Shown piece after piece: positions 16,382-24,885 of a stretch of DNA of 64,000 bases (positions are counted from its first letter, which is position 1; each line of letters starts with the position of its first letter). The stretch is taken from the NCBI RefSeq assembly GCF_005930355.1, contig NZ_VDBO01000002.1:124001-188000 (forward strand), in the 5' to 3' direction. Origin of the DNA: Paenibacillus sinopodophylli. GTDB taxonomy: Bacteria > Bacillota > Bacilli > Paenibacillales > Paenibacillaceae. Under the pieces are notes generated by a model. That model was not told the DNA's origin. It saw only the letters and a list, made by a program, of their open reading frames with translations, and did no database searches. Made by a program: the position numbers and the translations under genes.

Positions 16382-18379
16382 GTGAATAAATTAATGTACG
16401 GTGTCGCTTATTATGATGAATATATGCCTTATGAACGGTTGGACGAAGACATCAGGATGATGAAGGAAGCGGGCATTAATGTCGTCCGAATCGCCGAATC
16501 GACTTGGAGCACACATGAGCCGCAAAACGGTGTATTCGATTTCTCATCCGTGGACAAGGTGCTGGATGCGATGCATGCAGCAGGGATCGCGGTTATTGTT
16601 GGAACGCCGACATATGCTGTTCCTGCTTGGATGGTGAAGGAGCACCCGGATGTGCTTGCAGAAACGGCGAAAGGGCCAGGCAAATACGGAGCTCGTCAAA
16701 TTATGGATATCACAAACCCATCCTATCTGTTTTATTCAGAGCGAATCATTCGCAAGCTGATTAGCCGAGTGAGCAAGCATCCAGCGGTCATCGGTTACCA
16801 GACTGATAATGAAACCAAACATTACGATACAGCGGGACCGAATGTACAGCTGCAATTTGTCAAATATATACGGAATCATTATAAAACCTTGGATAACATA
16901 AATGAGCTCTTTGGGCTTGACTATTGGAGTAATCGTATTAACAGCTGGGAGGAGTTTCCGTCAGTTGTAGGTACGATCAATGGCAGTCTAGGTGCTGAGT
17001 TTGCGAAGTTCCAGCGTACGCTGGTGAACGAGTTTCTTGCGTGGCAGGCTGCGCTCGTGAATGAATACAAGCAGCCGGGGCAATTCGTTACGCAAAATTT
17101 TGATTTCGAATGGCGCGGCTACTCCTTTGGCGTACAGCCTTCGGTTGATCATTTCGCGGCTGCAGAGCCCTTTGATATCGCAGGTGTAGATATATACCAT
17201 CCATCACAGGCTGACCTGACAGGTATCGAAATTTCCTTCGGCGGAGACATGACTCGTTCGCTCAAGAAAAACAACTATTTGGTACTCGAAACACAAGCGC
17301 AGGCATTCCCGCATTGGACACCATATCCAGGACAGCTGCGACTGCTGGCATTCAGTCATCTCGCATCTGGTGCCAATATGGTTGCCTATTGGCACTGGCA
17401 TTCTATTCATAATTCGTTTGAAACGTATTGGAAGGGTTTGCTCAGTCACGATCTGAAGCCTAATCCTGTCTATAACGAAGCCAAAACAGTTGGTGCCGAT
17501 TTCGCCAGATTAAGTGATGAGCTTATTCATTTGAAGAAAAGCAATCAGGTTGCGGTTATGGTGAGCAATGAGGCGCTGAGCGCGATGGAATGGTTCAAGC
17601 TGCCGGATGGAAAAGGCTATAATGACGTCGTTAGAGCCTTGTACGATGAACTATTTAAATTGAACGTCGAAGTCGATTTCATTCAACCTTCTTATGCCTC
17701 ATTAAGCGATTATAAGCTCATTATCGTTCCTGCACTCTACGCGGCAGCGACAGCTGATCTGGAGCGCCTGAATGAATTCGTTAGAAACGGTGGGCATGTC
17801 GTCTATACGTTCAAAAGCGGCTTTGCCGATGAGGTCGTAAAGGTTCGAACGACTGAGCAGCCTGGCATTGTGAGTGAAGCTTGCGGTATCGGCTACAGCT
17901 TGTTCGTTACACCGGATGGCGTCGGTTTGCAAGGCAAGCTGATCGATTCGGAGTTTGCAAGCAGCACGGTTGAGTCTTGGATGGAGCTGATCACGCCAAC
18001 GACAGCTGAGGTGCTGGCATATTACGATCATAGCCAATGGGGACAGTATGCAGCTATTACACAGAATGCATTCGGAAGCGGCATCGCAACTTATATCGGA
18101 TGCTTGCCTAGCGCAGCGGTTATTCGTAGAGTGCTTGCGGGTGCAGTTAAGCAGGCGGGTCTATGGACAGACGAGCAGCAGCTTAGTTTCCCCCTCATCG
18201 TGAAGTCAGGCAAGAATGTAGCGGGTAGCACGATCCGTTATTATTTCAACTATTCGAATTCACGCGTCTCTTTCCTATATACGCATGGAAGCGGTGAAGA
18301 GCTGCTATCTGGCCGCAGCATTGCAAACGGTGAGTCATTGGAGCTTGAACCGTGGGGCTTTGTTATTGTAAAAGAATAA
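16382..18379 (+). CDS. Intracellular GH42 beta-galactosidase-type glycosidase
   Basis: A 665-residue glycoside hydrolase of family 42: a TIM barrel (G-V-A-Y-Y-D-E-Y at the start), acid/base Glu in Y-Q-T-D-N-E (about 144), nucleophile Glu in V-L-E-T-Q-A-Q (about 303), then the trimerisation (glutamine-amidotransferase-like) domain and a small C-terminal beta domain. It has no signal peptide and so is cytoplasmic. The start is GTG at 16382. GH42 enzymes release terminal galactose (some arabinose) from imported oligosaccharides such as galactan fragments; the exact substrate here is unknown. It ends the importer operon before a clear terminator. Confidence 0.85.
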   Translation: MNKLMYGVAYYDEYMPYERLDEDIRMMKEAGINVVRIAESTWSTHEPQNGVFDFSSVDKVLDAMHAAGIAVIVGTPTYAVPAWMVKEHPDVLAETAKGPGKYGARQIMDITNPSYLFYSERIIRKLISRVSKHPAVIGYQTDNETKHYDTAGPNVQLQFVKYIRNHYKTLDNINELFGLDYWSNRINSWEEFPSVVGTINGSLGAEFAKFQRTLVNEFLAWQAALVNEYKQPGQFVTQNFDFEWRGYSFGVQPSVDHFAAAEPFDIAGVDIYHPSQADLTGIEISFGGDMTRSLKKNNYLVLETQAQAFPHWTPYPGQLRLLAFSHLASGANMVAYWHWHSIHNSFETYWKGLLSHDLKPNPVYNEAKTVGADFARLSDELIHLKKSNQVAVMVSNEALSAMEWFKLPDGKGYNDVVRALYDELFKLNVEVDFIQPSYASLSDYKLIIVPALYAAATADLERLNEFVRNGGHVVYTFKSGFADEVVKVRTTEQPGIVSEACGIGYSLFVTPDGVGLQGKLIDSEFASSTVESWMELITPTTAEVLAYYDHSQWGQYAAITQNAFGSGIATYIGCLPSAAVIRRVLAGAVKQAGLWTDEQQLSFPLIVKSGKNVAGSTIRYYFNYSNSRVSFLYTHGSGEELLSGRSIANGESLELEPWGFVIVKE

Positions 18380-18386
18380 TACCTGA

Positions 18387-18423
18387 AAAGGCTGAAGCAC
18401 GCTTGACTTGTTTCAGCCTTTTT
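18387..18423 (+). terminator. Terminator after the GH42 gene
   Basis: AAAAGGCTGAA (18387-18397) pairs with TTCAGCCTTTTT (18412-18423), including the T run. It marks the end of the importer operon. Confidence 0.85.
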
Positions 18424-18546
18424 GAATTGTCTAGCGCTAGGCTTCTTATCTTGACGAAATTAAATTACTTATGTATCATAACTTACGAATAGTAACTACC
18501 GGCGAATGAAATGAATAATAGTTTAATCGTATTAAAAAGGACGAAA

Positions 18547-19671
18547 GTGGTGTTTGTCATCAAAGAGGAAACAGAGATTTCAGGCTTACTTCGTACAGAG
18601 AAGCAGCCAAAAGAATTTGAGTTCGGCATATATACGCTGGGAGATTTAAGTCCAAGCCCAGTGGATGGCTTCATACCAAATCCGCGTGCGCGCATGAAAG
18701 AAATCGTCGCGGCTGCTATGCTGGCAGATGAAGCAGGTATTGATGTATTCGGCGTGGGAGAGCACCATAGGCTCGACTTTGTGCTTACTTCCCCGCCTGT
18801 CGTGCTAGCTGCCATTGCACATGCGACAAAAAGGATAAAGCTCACAAGTGCTACAACTGTGCTTGGCACGTCGGATCCTGTGCGAGTGTTCGAGGATTTC
18901 TCTACTCTCGACCTATTGTCAGACGGACGAGCCGAAGTGATTGTAGGTCGCGGCGCTTATATTGAATCCTTTCCGTTGTTCGGTTATGAACTAAGTGATT
19001 ATAAGGAATTATTCCAAGAAAAACTCGGTTTGCTGCTTGAGTTGAACGAGCATGAACGGATCAGCTGGACTGGCAACTTTCGTTCTGCGCTGATTGAATC
19101 TGAAATATCTCCGCGGCCTTTTCAGCCCCGTTTGCCTTTATGGATAGGTGTAGGCGGTACCCCACAAAGCGCGGAGCTTGCAGGCCAATCAGGAGCAGGA
19201 ATGGCGCTCGCCATCCTTGGCGGAGATCCAGCGAAGTTCAAGCCTCTTGTAGAGACGTACCGAAAAGCAGGTATTCAGGCTGGACATAAGCTGGAGGCAC
19301 TGCAGGTTGCGATAACGAGTCATGGTTATATTGCAAATACGACGGAGCAAGCGATGAATGACTATTATCCTCATTATGCTAACTATGTCAGCAGGTTTAT
19401 GAGCGGGCCCGGCCAGAGTGCGCTAATGTCACGCGAGCACTTCGATACGCTTGCGGACCCTCTAAGCGCTTTGGCTGTCGGAAGTCCAGAGCTGCTTGTT
19501 GAGAAGATATTGGCGCAGCATGAGCTGTTCGGGCATAATCGATTTATGGCACAATTCGATATCGGAGGTATGCCGTTTTCCAAGGTAGCTTCATCTATTG
19601 AGCTGCTAGCGACAAAGGTTATGCCGGTAGTTCGCAAGGAGCTGCGGAAGCGGGCATCGAAAACGGATTAG
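18547..19671 (+). CDS. LLM-class flavin-dependent oxidoreductase
   Basis: A luciferase-like monooxygenase of about 374 residues. F-G-I-Y-T-L-G-D opens the first barrel strand; G-V-G-E-H-H and L-T-S-A-T-T-V-L-G-T-S-D-P-V-R-V-F-E-D-F are typical of the FMN-dependent family, as is P-L-W-I-G-V-G-G-T. It is cytosolic; the substrate is unknown. AAAAAGG at 18534-18540 is correctly spaced for GTG at 18547 (or 18550), whereas the ATG at 18511 has no ribosome binding site and would add a non-conserved 12-residue tail. Neighbours give no pathway clue; it appears to be a single-gene unit. Confidence 0.8.
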   Translation: MVFVIKEETEISGLLRTEKQPKEFEFGIYTLGDLSPSPVDGFIPNPRARMKEIVAAAMLADEAGIDVFGVGEHHRLDFVLTSPPVVLAAIAHATKRIKLTSATTVLGTSDPVRVFEDFSTLDLLSDGRAEVIVGRGAYIESFPLFGYELSDYKELFQEKLGLLLELNEHERISWTGNFRSALIESEISPRPFQPRLPLWIGVGGTPQSAELAGQSGAGMALAILGGDPAKFKPLVETYRKAGIQAGHKLEALQVAITSHGYIANTTEQAMNDYYPHYANYVSRFMSGPGQSALMSREHFDTLADPLSALAVGSPELLVEKILAQHELFGHNRFMAQFDIGGMPFSKVASSIELLATKVMPVVRKELRKRASKTD

Positions 19672-19692
19672 AATGAACTTCCATTATGAGGT

Positions 19693-19735
19693 AAAAGACT
19701 GGTACACGCTGTTACTGGAGCGGGTAACAGTCTTT
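19693..19735 (+). terminator. Possible hairpin terminator after the LLM gene
   Basis: AAAAGACTG (19693-19701) pairs with CAGTCTTT (19728-19735). An inner hairpin CTGTTAC/GTAACAG lies at 19709-19730. The T run is short, so termination is uncertain. Confidence 0.4.
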
Positions 19736-19833
19736 GCTGTGCTTACTTAGCATGCGATATGTAGACAATCTATAGCTGTTTCTGCCGCAGAGATGGTACA
19801 ATATTAGGAAACTGACAGATAAGGGAGAGGCAT

Positions 19834-20139
19834 ATGAAGGCTTCCAAACTAGATGAGTTAAGACAAGGCATTGATCAATTGGATCATGAAATGATTACTT
19901 TACTTGCGAGGCGGTTTCAATTGACTGAAGAAGTGGGTATTTATAAAGCAACCCATAAGCTTGCTGCACAGGATGCGGGCCGCGAACGTGAACAATTCGA
20001 GAAGATTAAGAACTTAGCCGCGAGCAGAGATATGAATGAGGAGTATGCTGCTGTCATTTATCGCTGTATTATGGATTTGGTTATTGATAGGCATAAGGAA
20101 ATTAAGCATGAACAGAGCGCCATCACCCCTGTTGGATAG
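19834..20139 (+). CDS. Stand-alone AroQ-type chorismate mutase
   Basis: A 101-residue all-helical chorismate mutase domain: L-R-Q-G-I-D-Q-L-D-H-E-M-I-T-L-L-A-R-R near the start supplies the conserved Arg and Asp residues, followed by V-G-I-Y-K with the catalytic Lys. The family converts chorismate to prephenate in Phe/Tyr biosynthesis in the cytoplasm. The length fits a single-domain enzyme with no DAHP synthase or prephenate dehydratase fused. GGGAGAGG precedes the ATG. It stands apart from any aro gene; a monofunctional copy or one with a side role are both possible. Confidence 0.85.
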   Translation: MKASKLDELRQGIDQLDHEMITLLARRFQLTEEVGIYKATHKLAAQDAGREREQFEKIKNLAASRDMNEEYAAVIYRCIMDLVIDRHKEIKHEQSAITPVG

Positions 20140-20186
20140 TTGAGGATAACGAATTCGTTTGTATATTCATAAAGAAAGGAATGGTT

Positions 20187-20951
20187 ATGTTGATCGTGTA
20201 CGAGAGAGAAAATTCCTTCATCTTAATAGCACAGCATGACCATGCGAGAATTTGTGGCGATCTTGTTGCAGCTTGGAAGAATGAACTTTTCAGCAGCGAG
20301 GATCGGCGTGAAGAACTGAATTTGGCTGCTTACGAGCATGACAGCAGCTGGACCCAGCTAGATCTTCTTCCATTGTGGAATGATGCCGCGCAAGCTCCGT
20401 ATTCCTTTCGAGACTTTCCAGGAAATATACGCTTCACTTTTTATTCCAAAGCGCTTGATTGCCTTCAGGAAACGAGCGAATACGCGGCTCTCCTTGGCAG
20501 TATTCTATATACGACGCTAGCCGAAAGATTCCGGAATGAGTACACGATTCCGTTTGTTGAAGGCGAATTTGCAAGGCAAAGCGCAATACTCGAGAGGCTC
20601 CAGCTGGAAGTGAAGCTGCTTCAACAGCATGCCAAGGCATTGCTGCTATGTGATGAGTTGTCCCTGTTTGTTTGTATGGAACAGCCAGGTACGCCTCGCG
20701 CGAGCTATGAGTGGTTTGCCGAGGGGTTTTCCTATTGGTTTGATCGTTCAGGTCAAACCTCTATGGTTGCCGATTGGAAGGATGAATGGACGATAGAACT
20801 TCATCCATTTCCGTTCATACAATCGGTTGAATCCGTGTTGTCTTATAAGGAAGTGAATAAATCGGCAGCAGCCGAGCTTGGCATTGCGGAGGCCTATCGG
20901 AAGGCGGAGCTCCGCGAGCAAGGTATTCGGTTTGTTCCTCAATTTGATTAA
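20187..20951 (+). CDS. DUF3891 family protein
   Basis: A cytosolic protein of 254 residues resembling the uncharacterised DUF3891 family: A-Q-H-D-H-A-R-I near the start and A-A-Y-E-H-D-S-S-W with conserved His/Asp residues suggest a metal site, but the function is unknown. AAAGGA at 20175-20180 touches the ATG at 20181, so the second ATG at 20187 with a 6-base spacing is preferred. It follows the chorismate mutase gene by about 45 bases and may share its transcript. It ends just before a bidirectional terminator shared with the gerABC operon. Confidence 0.7.
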   Translation: MLIVYERENSFILIAQHDHARICGDLVAAWKNELFSSEDRREELNLAAYEHDSSWTQLDLLPLWNDAAQAPYSFRDFPGNIRFTFYSKALDCLQETSEYAALLGSILYTTLAERFRNEYTIPFVEGEFARQSAILERLQLEVKLLQQHAKALLLCDELSLFVCMEQPGTPRASYEWFAEGFSYWFDRSGQTSMVADWKDEWTIELHPFPFIQSVESVLSYKEVNKSAAAELGIAEAYRKAELREQGIRFVPQFD

Positions 20952-20965
20952 CGAGAGAATACGTA

Positions 20966-21006
20966 AATAGAGGCGATTCCCGCAAGCTTGGGGAATCGCC
21001 TCTATT
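20966..21006. terminator. Bidirectional terminator between the DUF3891 gene and gerC
   Basis: AATAGAGGCGATTCCC (20966-20981) is mirrored by GGGAATCGCCTCTATT (20991-21006). It serves both converging transcripts. Confidence 0.85.
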
Positions 21007-22133
21007 CATTTCACAGGGCCCATTGCACCGATCGTTAGATCAACCTTGACGTTAATCTCGGAGCGGGAAATGGCTTCGCCCCATTCGTCCTCCACCTGCT
21101 TGAAATGCTCATATTGGTAGGCTCTTGCATATACACCTAGCCCAATGGGATCGATTTTGTGTTTTTTCAGTTTTTCAATGATGCCTTCGATTTGCTCCTG
21201 CATCAGACTGGAAATTTGCTTTTGAAGCTTAGGTGAGTCCTTAGTTATGTCGATGGGAAAGATATGCTCTGATAGTCCGACTGTTGTTTTGATATGAATA
21301 TCGAATTTGAATTTTTGGTTGGCATAGGCTGTTTTAATCGATGTTTTGACTTTTCCGCCTGTGAAGCTCAGCATATTCGTCGCGAATGGCCCTGTTTGAG
21401 GCTTATCTGGAATAAGGTACGATAAGCTGAAGCCGGGATCTGCTTGTTTCTGAAGAATGTTGAGTAGGATGGTCTCCTGTGCATTCAAGGACATCATGTA
21501 TTTGCCTCGTTCGTTTAATAATGCACTCCCTTTTAGCTGGATCTGTTTGTTGACTACTTTAACCTCAGCTACGTATGGTGTTACACCTTTGTCCATAAAT
21601 TGTCGATGAAGCTCCTGAGCGGTAGTGGAGTAGGTTTCCGACTTTGTAGTTTTCGTATCGACCATTCCCCTTAGTATTATGGGCAAGAGAGGCTGATCGG
21701 GTGGATTCAAGTAAAGCAGCTCTTTTACGGAACCATCAACGACTATGATTCGATCGGTAATTGTGTTGCGGGCATCGCGGAATATAACATCGAGCATCGG
21801 AAACCAATCGTTATATTGCAGCAGATGTCTGCCTATTAAGAGAACTTGATAATTTCTTCCTTGAACAGAACCGGCTGTTTGCGAATCTTGCAGCGCTTTG
21901 GATTGACGGAGAGACTCGGCCTCGCCGGTAATTTCTTGGCTTTTTTTCTTAATGTTTTTGCTGTAGACGGGCGCAGTGGCGTAGAAATGAAATTTCTCGT
22001 CTTGATCTAGGTCAATGCCGAGTGCGAGCGGCGTCGAGGCATTCTCTAAACTTAATTGATCGCCGCAGGCAGATAAAATCAAGCATCCCATGATCACGAT
22101 GAGAGAAGCGAATGGATGGCTCTGCTGCTTCAT
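21006..22133 (-). CDS. gerC: Ger(x)C-type spore germination lipoprotein
   Basis: A 375-residue GerAC/GerKC-type protein: lipoprotein signal with lipobox L-S-A-C (Cys about 23), then the three-domain Ger(x)C fold including L-G-I-D-L-D near the N-terminus and the C-terminal domain with K-K-H-K-I-D-P-I-G-L-G. It is the lipid-anchored subunit of a germinant receptor in the inner spore membrane. It overlaps the upstream permease gene by 4 bases (ATGA at 22130-22133) and is the last gene of a minus-strand gerA-gerB-gerC operon, expected to be expressed in the forespore under sigma-G (inferred). Confidence 0.9.
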   Translation of the reverse strand: MKQQSHPFASLIVIMGCLILSACGDQLSLENASTPLALGIDLDQDEKFHFYATAPVYSKNIKKKSQEITGEAESLRQSKALQDSQTAGSVQGRNYQVLLIGRHLLQYNDWFPMLDVIFRDARNTITDRIIVVDGSVKELLYLNPPDQPLLPIILRGMVDTKTTKSETYSTTAQELHRQFMDKGVTPYVAEVKVVNKQIQLKGSALLNERGKYMMSLNAQETILLNILQKQADPGFSLSYLIPDKPQTGPFATNMLSFTGGKVKTSIKTAYANQKFKFDIHIKTTVGLSEHIFPIDITKDSPKLQKQISSLMQEQIEGIIEKLKKHKIDPIGLGVYARAYQYEHFKQVEDEWGEAISRSEINVKVDLTIGAMGPVK

Positions 22134-23230
22134 AAGGCATTCCTTGGGCGATAACGATTATATATCGTGATAGCTATTAACAGTATGCTTGGCAAGACAT
22201 ACTCCATGCTGAATCCGAACCAGGTTAGGAAGTGTTGAATTTTATCGCTTTGATTGAAGGTCGGCATGTAGAAGAAAGTGCCTACAATCAGAACGATACA
22301 TAGGACGCGAAGCGGTGTGCGATGGCTGTCTAATTCAAAAACTAGGCTCATGCAGTAGGAAACAATATACATGGACGGAATCCACACCAGCGAGAAAACA
22401 AACAAATAGAACGAAATGAAAGGGATCTCGATTCGCTCGATGAACCGGAACTCGATTGTTTTGAGAATACTGATGATCGGATCATTATAGAACTTGGATT
22501 CATGCGGACTATAGTAAATAAAGCAGATGATTGTAATGAACAAATAAACGGTCGTCGTAATCATATTCGAAATAAATAGGGCGGGTGCGGCTTTTTCTTT
22601 GTTTTTCAAATACGGATACAAAATAAATACGGCCGCAAGGCCCAGTGTGGGATAGATGGTCGACTTTACGGCGTATAAAACAGGTAGGAAGCCTTCTTTG
22701 AAGAAAGGCAGTAAATTAAGCCAATGGGCATACTTCAGCGTGAACAAGTAAACAAAGGGCAGCCAGCATGAAATGACGGTGACAAGCTCTGCGTATCTGC
22801 CGATAATTCGCGGACCGCCAAGTGCAATCTTATAAGCGGGAAACAAGAGCAACAGCATGAGTACATAAGCCTGCGTGTTCGGCATAAGCCAAATTTTCAC
22901 GATAAGGATAGCGCGAACTAGGCCATCATACATCAGATTCAGGAAATAAAAGGCCAATGCCAGCGCAAAGGCTTTTCCGATCCATTTGCCCATCATAGCG
23001 CTGACAGTATCAATCAACGTTCTACCGGAGCAGCTTCTCATTACCGCGACGATAATGTAGCTGCATACCAGGTTTAGGATAAAGCCAAGCGGAAGAGCAA
23101 GCCAGCCGTCAGATCCTGCAGCTTCTGCCAGTTTTCTTGGCAGGGAGAGGACCGCAACACTGATCTGAATGCCAGTGATGATAAGGACGAATTGTGTGTA
23201 TGTAATCGAATTTTTGTCCGTATTAATCAA
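22130..23230 (-). CDS. gerB: GerB-type germinant receptor permease subunit
   Basis: An integral membrane protein of about 366 residues of the GerAB/GerKB family (APC-superfamily fold, about ten transmembrane helices), opening N-S-I-T-Y-T-Q-F. It binds the germinant in the spore inner membrane. The TTG at 23230 is taken as start: GAAGGAGG lies 7 bases upstream, and TTGA overlaps the stop of the upstream gerA gene. The longer open frame reaching 23314 would run out of frame through gerA and has no ribosome binding site. The ligand is unknown; an amino acid or sugar is usual. Confidence 0.9.
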   Translation of the reverse strand: MINTDKNSITYTQFVLIITGIQISVAVLSLPRKLAEAAGSDGWLALPLGFILNLVCSYIIVAVMRSCSGRTLIDTVSAMMGKWIGKAFALALAFYFLNLMYDGLVRAILIVKIWLMPNTQAYVLMLLLLFPAYKIALGGPRIIGRYAELVTVISCWLPFVYLFTLKYAHWLNLLPFFKEGFLPVLYAVKSTIYPTLGLAAVFILYPYLKNKEKAAPALFISNMITTTVYLFITIICFIYYSPHESKFYNDPIISILKTIEFRFIERIEIPFISFYLFVFSLVWIPSMYIVSYCMSLVFELDSHRTPLRVLCIVLIVGTFFYMPTFNQSDKIQHFLTWFGFSMEYVLPSILLIAITIYNRYRPRNAL

Positions 23231-24732
23231 GGCTGCTCCTCCTTCGGCATGCTGGTGTTTTGACGCGTTTCTTGTTTGGGAGACGTGCTTCGGGGACGCT
23301 TGTCCATTAGCCACAGCGGCACACGCACGATTGTATCCCTCCAGTCTGCGAATTTTACAGGTGCAAGAGGTATCCCATAAGGCATGCCAAGTGATTTGAG
23401 CGTCAGCAAATGGGCAATCATTGTCATCAAGCCTACTATGATGCCTACGAACCCAAACAGAGTGGCGAGAATCATTAGCATAAAGCGAATTAAACGAACG
23501 GCTGCGACCATATCATAGTTCGGCAAGATAAAGGATGAAATGGCAGTGAACGCTACGACGATAACCATGACGTTGCTGATTAATCCGGCCTGAACGACCG
23601 CTTGTCCAAGCACGATACCGCCAACGATACCAACCGTTTGTCCGACTGGAGCAGGCAGGCGTACGCCTGCCTCGCGCAGCATTTCCAGCGTAATTTCCAT
23701 GATGATAGCTTCTACGAATGGCGGAAATGGTACTTGGCCGCGTGATTCACCAAGAGTGAGCAGCAGCTTCATGGGAATAATCTCAAAGTGATAGGACACG
23801 ACCGCGATATAGAACGCAGGCAGAAAGGCAGCGGTAATAAAAGCGAACATCCTCAGCAGACGCAGGAAAGTTGCGATTGACCAACGGGTGCTGTAATCGT
23901 CTATGCTTTGAAAGTAAGAGAAAAAACTAACTGGTGCGACCAGCACGCTTGGAGATCGGTCTACGACAACGACACATCTTCCTTGCAATAGCTGTGATGC
24001 TGCAGAGTCAGGACGCTCCGTCAATACGAACTGCGGGAACAAGGAGAATGGGTTGTCCTCGATAAGCTCGGACAGCTCACCTGTATTTAGAATAACGTCT
24101 ACATCTACCTGCTGAATGCGCTTCTCCATATCAAGCAGCAGCTCATTGTTCATCACATCGGCCAAATAGAGAATAGTAACATTGGTCTGACCGCGTTCTC
24201 CGACGACAAGCCGTTTCATTTTCAATTCGCGGTTTGGAATATATCGGCGAATCATTGCGATGTTCAACCCGCTCGTTTCTACGAAGCCCTGATGGGCTCC
24301 TTTCAGAGAAGCCTCCATTTGCGGATCCTCGATAGCCCGCTGCGGCCAGCCTCCTGTTCCAAGCACATAAGCATACGTTCGTCCATGTATGAACAATACG
24401 CTGCTGCCGTGAAGAACAGCGGTCTCGATGTGATGGAAGTCTGATTGCTTGTCGACATGTCCCACGGTCATGACAAGCTCGTCGCCTGGTTTTCCTGCAT
24501 CGGATTGGATTTGAAGCGGGTATAGAATGTCATTATTAATAGCGGGTCTATCCGTCAGCCCGTCGATGTAGATTAATGCGGCAGCCTCACCCGTTTGCTT
24601 AATCGTAAACGTTCGAATAATGAAATCGGTTGTATCGCAAAATAAACGGTGAACATGCTGGATATTATCGGTGAGTTCTATGCGGATCGGATCAGCATCA
24701 CCTGACTTATGCTCTTGCGGCTCAACATTCAT
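23227..24732 (-). CDS. gerA: GerA-type germinant receptor subunit
   Basis: A 501-residue GerAA/GerKA/SpoVAF-family protein: a soluble N-terminal half (V-L-H-G-S-S-V-L-F-I-H-G-R and V-V-V-D-R-S-P-S-V-L-V-A-P) and a C-terminal half with about five transmembrane helices (E-I-I-P-M-K-L-L-L-T-L-G-E-S-R and P-F-P-P-F-V-E-A). With GerB and GerC it forms the receptor that opens spores in response to nutrients. It is the first gene of the operon, with a 4-base overlap to gerB. The C-terminal tail after the last helix is Pro/Arg/Lys-rich. Confidence 0.9.
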   Translation of the reverse strand: MNVEPQEHKSGDADPIRIELTDNIQHVHRLFCDTTDFIIRTFTIKQTGEAAALIYIDGLTDRPAINNDILYPLQIQSDAGKPGDELVMTVGHVDKQSDFHHIETAVLHGSSVLFIHGRTYAYVLGTGGWPQRAIEDPQMEASLKGAHQGFVETSGLNIAMIRRYIPNRELKMKRLVVGERGQTNVTILYLADVMNNELLLDMEKRIQQVDVDVILNTGELSELIEDNPFSLFPQFVLTERPDSAASQLLQGRCVVVVDRSPSVLVAPVSFFSYFQSIDDYSTRWSIATFLRLLRMFAFITAAFLPAFYIAVVSYHFEIIPMKLLLTLGESRGQVPFPPFVEAIIMEITLEMLREAGVRLPAPVGQTVGIVGGIVLGQAVVQAGLISNVMVIVVAFTAISSFILPNYDMVAAVRLIRFMLMILATLFGFVGIIVGLMTMIAHLLTLKSLGMPYGIPLAPVKFADWRDTIVRVPLWLMDKRPRSTSPKQETRQNTSMPKEEQP

Positions 24733-24807
24733 AGGGAATACTCACCGTCCTGCTTTCTCATTCTCGTAGGCTATATTTTGCCACGCTTTTCCATCGTTAT
24801 TCACGAC

Positions 24808-24845
24808 AAAAAAAATACCCCCTTGCAAACGATGCAAGGAGGTAT
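24808..24845 (-). terminator. Terminator of the prs-like gene
   Basis: Read on the minus strand, ATACCTCCTTGCA pairs with TGCAAGGGGGTAT and is followed by eight T. It lies about 40 bases after the stop of the PRPP synthetase gene and before gerA. Confidence 0.85.
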
Positions 24846-24885
24846 CTCTATAGGGAATGGCAGATGAGCAGAATATGCCCGCTGC

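Noticed and set aside
23231..23314. Upstream extension of GerB
   Set aside because: This stretch is coding sequence of gerA in another frame; the TTG at 23230 has the ribosome binding site and the TTGA overlap.
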